A stretch of DNA of 64,000 nucleotides from the NCBI RefSeq assembly GCF_000276665.1, contig NW_004955472.1, forward strand, positions 11,861,942-11,925,941, in the 5' to 3' direction. Origin of the DNA: Chinchilla lanigera. Taxonomy: Eukaryota; Chordata; Mammalia; Rodentia; Chinchillidae. Positions within the stretch are counted from its first letter, which is position 1. Each line of letters opens with the position of its first letter. Positions 57,920-64,000 of the stretch are shown here, piece after piece. Position numbers and translations under genes: made by a program. The notes beneath the pieces were generated by a model that saw only the letters and a program-made list of their open reading frames with translations, searched no databases and had not been told where the DNA came from.

Positions 57920-59829
57920 AAGATGAAGGAGCACCACCCAAAACTGCATAAATCACTTGGTGCGTCCACTTCAGGAGTGGATTAGCACGTTTTTGGTGTA
58001 CAAAGACTAGCTACAGCAATTTTAGATTATTTGGTTTTGCCCTTATTTGGAAGTAAACTAGTTAATATATATAAGTAGGTGAGCTGAACTAACAAGAACT
58101 ATAGTGTACTGGGTTATAGTTAAGTTAGTTTGCTTAGACTGCGAGCTACATTTCCCAAAATTCTATGCCCTGTATTGTTCAGAGGAATAGTTGTTGGCTC
58201 AAGAAGAAACTAAGATGAGATCTTCCAGGTATATGCAAACCAGAAGTGAGCAAGGTAGGTACTCTGATCTCCAGGCTGCCTTCTCTTTTCCTTCTGCACA
58301 TCCAGCTGGCCTCCTGCTGCCCTTGTTGACCCACCATGAGGTTCCTCCTCCACAGCCACAGAGCTCAGAGCTCTGCAAACACTGGCTTCCCACCAGCTTC
58401 CTCACTCCTCCCACGCATGTGGGAACAATCCGAGTGACCGGACATACTGGTCTTTGCCAACTTCCTGAAAGTGCTCACTTGTCCACCTACTCTTGATTTA
58501 AACAGATTAGTTCATGACACTCAGATCTCCCAGTTTTCCTCTACCAGACTCTTTGTTTCCCTGCTCTTCTGCTTGTGTGAGACCGTATTTCTTGACCTCC
58601 TTTATTTCCACATATACTAACCCTGACTGATAAATGAAGCAGGAACACAAAATTGTGGTTTTAATACCCACTTTCTTCACAGAGCCCTTGAAAGACTCCA
58701 AAACACGTATGCAATGGTGTGGTATGAAAGCGTGGCTCATTTATGAAACGAACAACCTAACAGGAAGCCTGGTACTTAGCCTGGATGTTCAGGTAATAAC
58801 GGTCCCCTGGGTTCTACATCCACTAAGTGGATTAAATGGCATTACAGTACTCCCTGCTGAGAAACAGCCACGAGGGGACAAAGACACTACCTTTATACAA
58901 AGTAGTAACAGCCAGTTATGTATTTCGCACCCAGTACAGAAGCATTATTGTACTCTGCATTTTACCTGAGTTACCTTCTATCTTCATGCATCTTGCACGT
59001 TAGGTATTTTCCTTGTTTTACTGAGAAGAAATGAATGTCCAGATACTGGACAGAACCTGCCCAAATTGTAATGCTGAATCCATCCTCCAACTCAACTCCA
59101 AAATAAGTGTTCTTTCTAGGAAGATACGTTGGTGTGTACATCGTAGAAACTTCATTAGTTTATCTTCACCTCCCTTCCATGTCCTCTTGGAGACCGTTTT
59201 CCTTATGTCTGTGCACCTCACACTAACCTTTAGCAGGTTAAAACCTTGTAAACCATGCGCTTTCTTCCTTTCCCTTCTCCCAGGAGATTACAACATAGGC
59301 AAAGTTTGGCTGAGCAAAATGACAGTGTTTTACTGACAAATAATGGCTATTTTCATTTGTATGGTCTTAGAATTGAAACATATTCATTCATTTATTTAGC
59401 AAATATTTACATTTCTGATTAGTTTATAAATGATTCTATACCAACACTGAAGCAAAGAAAGTCCTATCAATCAGGTCTCTAGCTGGTATTTTCTACATGA
59501 TATTTTCAATAAGAGGATGAATTAACATAGAAGGCAGCCAGTCCACTATTGGCCAGTTGTTCAGCATGAAGAAAATGTTTTTTTTGGTTCTGAATCATCT
59601 GTCCATGGTGATTCTATATGGAGTAAACCCAGTTCACGTAGATCATATACAGTACAGCTTATGACCTGTGCTCCTCTTCCTCTCCACCTCCTTAGTGGCT
59701 TAAGATTTCAGTCTCCAAGCAGCATCCGTGGGCATAAACGTCGAGAACTCACTGTACGAAGAACTCACTACAATACCAGTATTGTTCAATGGTGCCAACA
59801 CTGGTTAGCTGGTTGCTTTTTGCATACAT
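57920..59829. other. Intergenic unique sequence
   Basis: No gene recognised. 58250-58450 is more GC-rich and open on both strands but without family similarity. Confidence 0.5.
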
Positions 59830-59945
59830 GGATACAGACTGTGAGCAGCTTGAGGCTAGGTCTTGAACTTTGTCTCATCTCTTTCTATACAGTGCAGTGC
59901 ATACAGAAATTAGGCACTTTAATAGGTAGGTGTTCAATGAGTTAA
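59830..59945 (+). repeat. L2-type 3' end relic
   Basis: TGTGAGCAGCTTGAGGCTAG, TGCAGTGCATACAGAAATTAG and TAGGTGTTCAATGAG follow the L2 3' terminal order. Confidence 0.55.
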
Positions 59946-60948
59946 TCCCTTATACATTACTTTGTTTGACCTTTACGTCAGTCAGAAAATAATATTATTT
60001 GAACACCTATTATTGGTCAGACACACTACAAAGCCTGAAGAAACAAAACATACACGAATACCTCAGATCTAATAATCTGAAACTGCTGAAGTAAGAAAAA
60101 TTTCTTCGGATGATTCATAGAATTAACCTTGTGCCTGCACAATACCACTGCTGGGTTTCAGTTTCCTCACATTTTATTTACTGGTTGGACAAATGATCTG
60201 TAAGATTATTTAAATCCTGAAGGTATTATAAGGGGTATAGAAAAGTATTATATAAACTAACATCTAAGATTTATTAAATTTTGCTTAACATTTGCACACT
60301 CCCCCAAATGACTGTTCATCTTAGATCAAAAGCAATTCGATATCCCCAATGAATACATGCACATCATTACATAAATCACAGAAGTACCCACCAATTCTAG
60401 AGCTGTTTTTAACCCAGATCTCTATTGTACACTGTAACTTCTTTTAGAGCAAAAACATTTCTACTTGATGTTCTCTATAAGACCTAGTGCATTTCAAAAA
60501 ATGGCATTTAATAAATAAATTAATGTAACGGAAAACAATCATGAAGGATTCTAACATGGATCCCACTAAATTGTACACAAAAGTGTACATCTGTAGGTCA
60601 TTTTGCGGAGTGCTTTGGTGTTATCGAAGTCTCAAAGAGATTAATTATCCAAAAACTTCATTTAGTATATATTAATTGAGTATCAACTATTTGCCAGCCA
60701 CTGTAGGACGATTCAGGCTGACTCTAATAATAAAACGCTTTATATGAGTAGTGAATGCATCTTCTTTCTCATATTCACACAACTGAAATTAATGTATAAT
60801 CATTAAACATATTTGCATTCTAAAGCCACATCAGATACTGCGTAGTAATTTATTTGCTGGTAAAATATTAGATGTATATTCCTATTGGCTTTACCATAAG
60901 GACTTCATAGTGATAAAACTGGTAAGTTTAGTGTATATCTATATATAG

Positions 60949-60985
<37 letters not shown>

Positions 60986-61559
60986 TGTATATGTATGAAT
61001 ATAGATATAATTAAGGAAATTTTTAGTGACTCATGCTGCTCAAATTGTTTAAAGTATCTGTAATTCATACCACAGCTGGGTTTTCATTTATTCCTAACAA
61101 TAACAATGAAGTTACTATCTTTTACAAAAATGATGACACATAAAGAAAACTTCATGAAACTGTTTCGTAAGCAGTTTCCTCAGGGACTTTCCACTGACTG
61201 AAATAAACAGCTTTCAAGGGCTCCAGATGGGGAACAAAATGCAATTTTAAGACCTCAAGAAAACCTCTAAATTTTAATGGCAATTTTCCCCTATGGAAAT
61301 CTTAGCTGCCCTTAATGCATTTAGCATCGCCTATAGAGAATCAATCAGTATTTGTCTGGGCAGGCAGTTTTTGAACAAAATTATCTTTACTTCTGGAATG
61401 GGTGCCCTATTCTTGGCCCAAACGTATACGGAAAGGATACTTCCCCAGACACAGGAACAAGCACACTAAACAGTAAAATCATCCACAAGAGAAACGCAGT
61501 TTACAGTATGAAAATTTTAATGCAAAATGACTCAAAATGATCATTTCCAAAATGGTTAG
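59946..61559. other. Intergenic unique sequence, possible weak L2/MIR relics
   Basis: AACACCTATTATTGGTCAGACA (60001 onward) and GAGTATCAACTATTTGCCAG (60678 onward) resemble L2/MIR3 text but are too short to call. No gene. Confidence 0.45.
60930..61010. repeat. (TA)n-rich microsatellite
   Basis: A run of about 13 TA units within impure TATA/TATG flanks. Confidence 0.92.
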
Positions 61560-62338
61560 TTTACACTTTTAGAAAACAATGTGTATCTAATTCTCTGGGG
61601 ATGAGGTGCAATTAGTGATAGTGGCCAGAAGATGGAGCAGTCTCATTTCCTAAGATTTACTTAATGGGCTTCTGTGAAATTCACAATGCTAACTTTAAAC
61701 AGAATTTTAAAAACTTGACATTGGCTTTTGCAAATGGTCGCTAAGAGTAAAAAATAAAACATTCCAAAAAATTAGAATTTCTAATTTCTCAAAATTTTTA
61801 TTTACTACTGATTACTTGTCTGAAAACAAAATATTTTGGTAACTTTTTTTGTTCTGTGAATAGCAATAGAAAAGAAAAAATTTTAGAAAATCATTACTTA
61901 GAATTTCTTCATATTTTTACTTTTTCCTCTTGGTTCATTTTATATTATGCTGGATTACTCTTTCACAACCATAAACTTGTTATAGCTATAAGCTCCACTT
62001 TGCACTAAAATAAAAAGGATAGTTTTAAAATAGGAACTTTATAGATGATAATTTAAGCCAAAAAGTAAGATTTTTTCCTACAACAGCTTTATTCAAGGCA
62101 CATATAATGTTCAAATGCTCCTTTCACTTAATAAATGCAAGCAGCTTCAAACCTAAAGTTTTTTATATTGCTTGTTAAAAGAAACAGAATTTTTAAGGCC
62201 TAATATTTCACTCACGTATGTGGAAAAGGGTACTTCCCAAAGGCGAGCGAAGTATACTTTCTGACATATATTACGAGATGTGTGGTGTGCATTGTACGAT
62301 TCTAGAAACACTAATGAAACGGAAAATGGGCAGATACA
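61560..62338 (-). other. DMRTA1: Probable DMRTA1 3' untranslated region and flank
   Basis: Immediately downstream of the DMRTA1 stop on the transcript strand; AT-rich, with several poly(A)-signal candidates and no recognisable young repeat. The true 3' end cannot be set from sequence alone. Confidence 0.4.
62088..62093 (-). terminator. DMRTA1: Candidate poly(A) signal for DMRTA1
   Basis: TTTATT on the plus strand is AATAAA on the transcript strand, about 246 bases past the stop. It is followed on the transcript strand by G/T-containing sequence. Further AATAAA copies lie downstream (for example near 61800), so a longer 3'UTR is equally possible. Confidence 0.4.
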
Positions 62339-63186
62339 TCACACGTTGCCCTGAGTGGGTCTGCTAAGTGGTCTACAGCCAGTTAGCGAGTTTTTACTGG
62401 GAGGAAGGTAGGACGACTCCCTAATAATCTCTGAAAAGGCATAATCCAAAGCTGGCCGAAAAGGCAATGCTGGAACCAACCCAGGGGTCAGGTACGGCGA
62501 CATAAAACCTGTTAGCCCTCTTCCTGGAGAATATGCCAACCGCAATGGACTAATAGCTAGTCTAGGATGTAAGCTGTAGAGACTTGAGTCACCTTTGTAA
62601 GAAACGGGTGTGGTCTGAAGAGGAGAAAAAGCTGATTTGTTACCAAGAGTTCCAAAACCGATTCCAGCCAGACTGAAATTCGAAGCTCTCCGAAAGGCTG
62701 CATTTTCCAAATCTTCCGAGTGTACCAGGTCCCCAGCGTCTGGCTCGTGCTCTTTCCCACTTAAGACCTGTTCAATGGCTTGGACCACATCTCCTTTGCA
62801 GAACTGCAGAATGCCGTCTAGCTGGCTACGCCTGTAGCTTGGAAAAATCTTGGTAAGAATATCAAGAGGGTCTCTTGGCCGTGAGGACACTGTGGGAAAG
62901 CGGACTCTGGTAGCCACGCAGTCCTTGGTCCACTCACTCTCATTTCCCGACTCCAAATCCGAGGATGACAAGGACCTGGGGCTGTCTTCGCCCCCTGACT
63001 GCTCTCCAGGGTATGGAGACGGGACACTGTCAGGCCGACTCGAGTGTTCTGAAAGAGACGACCTGAGATTCTGCTTCCCAACGACACCCTCAGGCTTAGG
63101 AGATGACCCCAGAAAAGGGTGACTGGATTTGGAGACTGGCTCTTCTCGTCCACGCTGGCATGAGTCACATTCACTCTCTTTTTGTT
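62339..63186 (-). CDS. DMRTA1: DMRTA1 terminal coding exon (DMA domain and C-terminus), 5' partial
   Basis: Last coding exon of a DM-domain (doublesex/mab-3 related) transcription factor, a nuclear DNA-binding regulator of neural, germ-cell and sexual development. On the minus strand a pyrimidine-rich tract ending CTGCAG (63192-63187) precedes an open frame of 281 codons from 63184, closed by TGA at 62341-62339; the exon starts with two bases of a split codon. A Ser/Glu/Pro-rich linker (exon residues 1-103) leads to the DMA domain at about residues 104-144, with DILTKIFP and GDVVQAIEQVL, then a C-terminus rich in Pro, Tyr and Leu with SPLRLAYSPGRGL and YLTPGLVPALPFRPALDYAF. That C-terminus is what I remember for DMRTA1; DMRTA2 and DMRT3 diverge there. 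There are no frameshifts or stops, so the gene looks functional. The apparent start at 62971 is TTG inside the exon, not a real start. The DM zinc-finger exon lies off the right edge. DMRT3 is the alternative, less likely. Confidence 0.93.
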
Positions 63187-63192
63187 CTGCAG
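63187..63192 (-). other. DMRTA1: Splice acceptor of the DMRTA1 last intron
   Basis: Read on the minus strand, a T/C-rich tract (about 63209-63193) runs into CTGCAG followed by the exon. The downstream frame stays open to the DMRTA1 stop and the frame's similarity to the protein begins here, so this is the natural 3' splice site. It splits a codon after its first base. Confidence 0.85.
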
Positions 63193-64000
63193 AAGCGAAA
63201 ATAAAAAAGATTCAAATACTAGCAAAACTTCCCTGAACCCGGTACTCTCCTTTCAGAAATAATGCTGGACAAAGGACTCACTCACTAATACTATATTAGT
63301 GATATTTAGTCACACTAAAACATTTTCATTAACAGCTCAAATTTAAAAGGTCATCCAGAATTTGCAGGTGCTGGAATAGTGAGAAAATTCTGTTTTTTAT
63401 GTCATTTCAGGGTCACAAACACATATACTGTATGAATAGTAGTATAAGGAATCAGAGGAGGAAAGTCTGTTATTACTGAAAAGTGTGCACAACTTGACCC
63501 ATTATGGTGGTTTGGGATTTTCTCAAAATGTCTCCCCCGTTTTACTGTTATCTAAATGAAGGTTTTGTTTTTTCACAGTGACACCAATGGGCAGATTTAG
63601 GTAAGATATAAAAATAATAATCTCAGTTTGAAGATAAATATTCTATCATTAATGCTAAATTCCAGTAACTTTTTTTTATGTTCACATTTCACATTACAAT
63701 TAAGTTACCTAAAGAATGTGGGAAAACAACAAAACCATTCGTTCATTTCATTTCTAATTTGAGCCATAATGACTTGTGCTGTATCGATTTCACATCATAC
63801 CACACTATACACTTCCTTTTACCTGAGAAATGACCCAGAATTTTTCTTTTTATAATCCTTTGTTTAAAAAGGTGCATTTTCTTTTTAATCCTTATGAAAT
63901 GTTAAGCGTTTAATATCAAACTTTCTAAAAGAAAATAAACTGTATAAATCTGTATAACTCTTCAAAATGTTTTACACAAATAACATTATTGGGGTGGGGA
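63193..64000 (-). other. DMRTA1: DMRTA1 intron, partial (runs off the right edge)
   Basis: Non-coding AT-rich sequence upstream of the last exon. I see no DM-domain coding sequence, no CpG island and no obvious young repeat in it. DMRTA1 has two coding exons in other mammals, so the DM-domain exon should lie to the right of this window. Confidence 0.75.

Noticed and set aside
60930..61010. TA-rich run as an origin or matrix attachment site
   Set aside because: A plain microsatellite explains it; nothing in sequence supports more.
62969..62971. Start codon for a 210-residue DMRTA1-like protein
   Set aside because: It is TTG inside an exon; the frame continues upstream in-frame to a clear splice acceptor at 63187.
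62818..63225. Second minus-strand and plus-strand open frames over the DMRTA1 exon
   Set aside because: Shadow frames of the real exon, with no family similarity.
1..64000. CRISPR array, operon or bacterial mobile element
   Set aside because: The sequence is plainly mammalian nuclear DNA; the repeats present are SINE, LINE, LTR and simple repeats without regular spacers.

Overview
The window is mammalian nuclear DNA, almost certainly from a rodent outside the mouse-rat family. It is AT-rich, has one recognisable protein-coding exon, and is full of 7SL-derived B1-like SINEs, tRNA-derived ID-like SINEs, L1 fragments, MaLR-type LTRs and ancient MIR/L2 relics. The ID-like copies share a subfamily signature, a CCGGTACCGG palindrome just before the A-tail. 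A beaver/kangaroo-rat-like (Castorimorpha) source is my guess; the sequence alone does not prove it.

The only confident gene is at the right end on the minus strand: the last coding exon of DMRTA1 (62339-63186), a DM-domain transcription factor. The exon holds the DMA domain and the conserved C-terminus, with an intact frame, a clear splice acceptor and a TGA stop. The DM-domain exon lies beyond the right edge; 63187-64000 is intron. A candidate poly(A) signal lies about 250 bp past the stop.

Everything to the left is downstream of DMRTA1. In mammals this side faces the very large gene-poor interval towards ELAVL2, and the window fits that: no other convincing gene, just layered repeats and unique sequence. 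1-6 kb: B1, an MLT1-like LTR, two ID copies and a GC-rich patch. 8-13.5 kb: an antisense L1 relic, a 94-bp duplication, a MIR, and a 2-kb L1 3' part with reverse transcriptase remnants. 15.9-18.6 kb: antisense L1 3' ends. 20-28 kb: MIR, ID, B1, a short tandem array, a CpG cluster and an L1 3' end. 30-38 kb: MaLR LTRs (one inside another), an unusual pair of inverted repeats, and a solo LTR with a perfect 6-bp target duplication. 40-47 kb: MaLR LTRs and a nearly 5-kb old L1 split by three B1s and two LTRs. 47-62 kb: an L1 3' end, SINEs, a MaLR LTR, and a 53.4-56.7 kb stretch with phase-compatible exon-like blocks and raised CpG.

There is no operon or pathway here. What may link the unique parts is regulation: several non-repetitive patches (about 22.1-22.5, 39.5-40.2, 50.0-50.7 and 55.3-56.0 kb) look like candidate distal regulatory or conserved non-coding sequence for DMRTA1 or its neighbours, which only alignment can test. 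Repeat family names were assigned by eye against remembered consensus patterns; boundaries are approximate unless a target-site duplication is stated.
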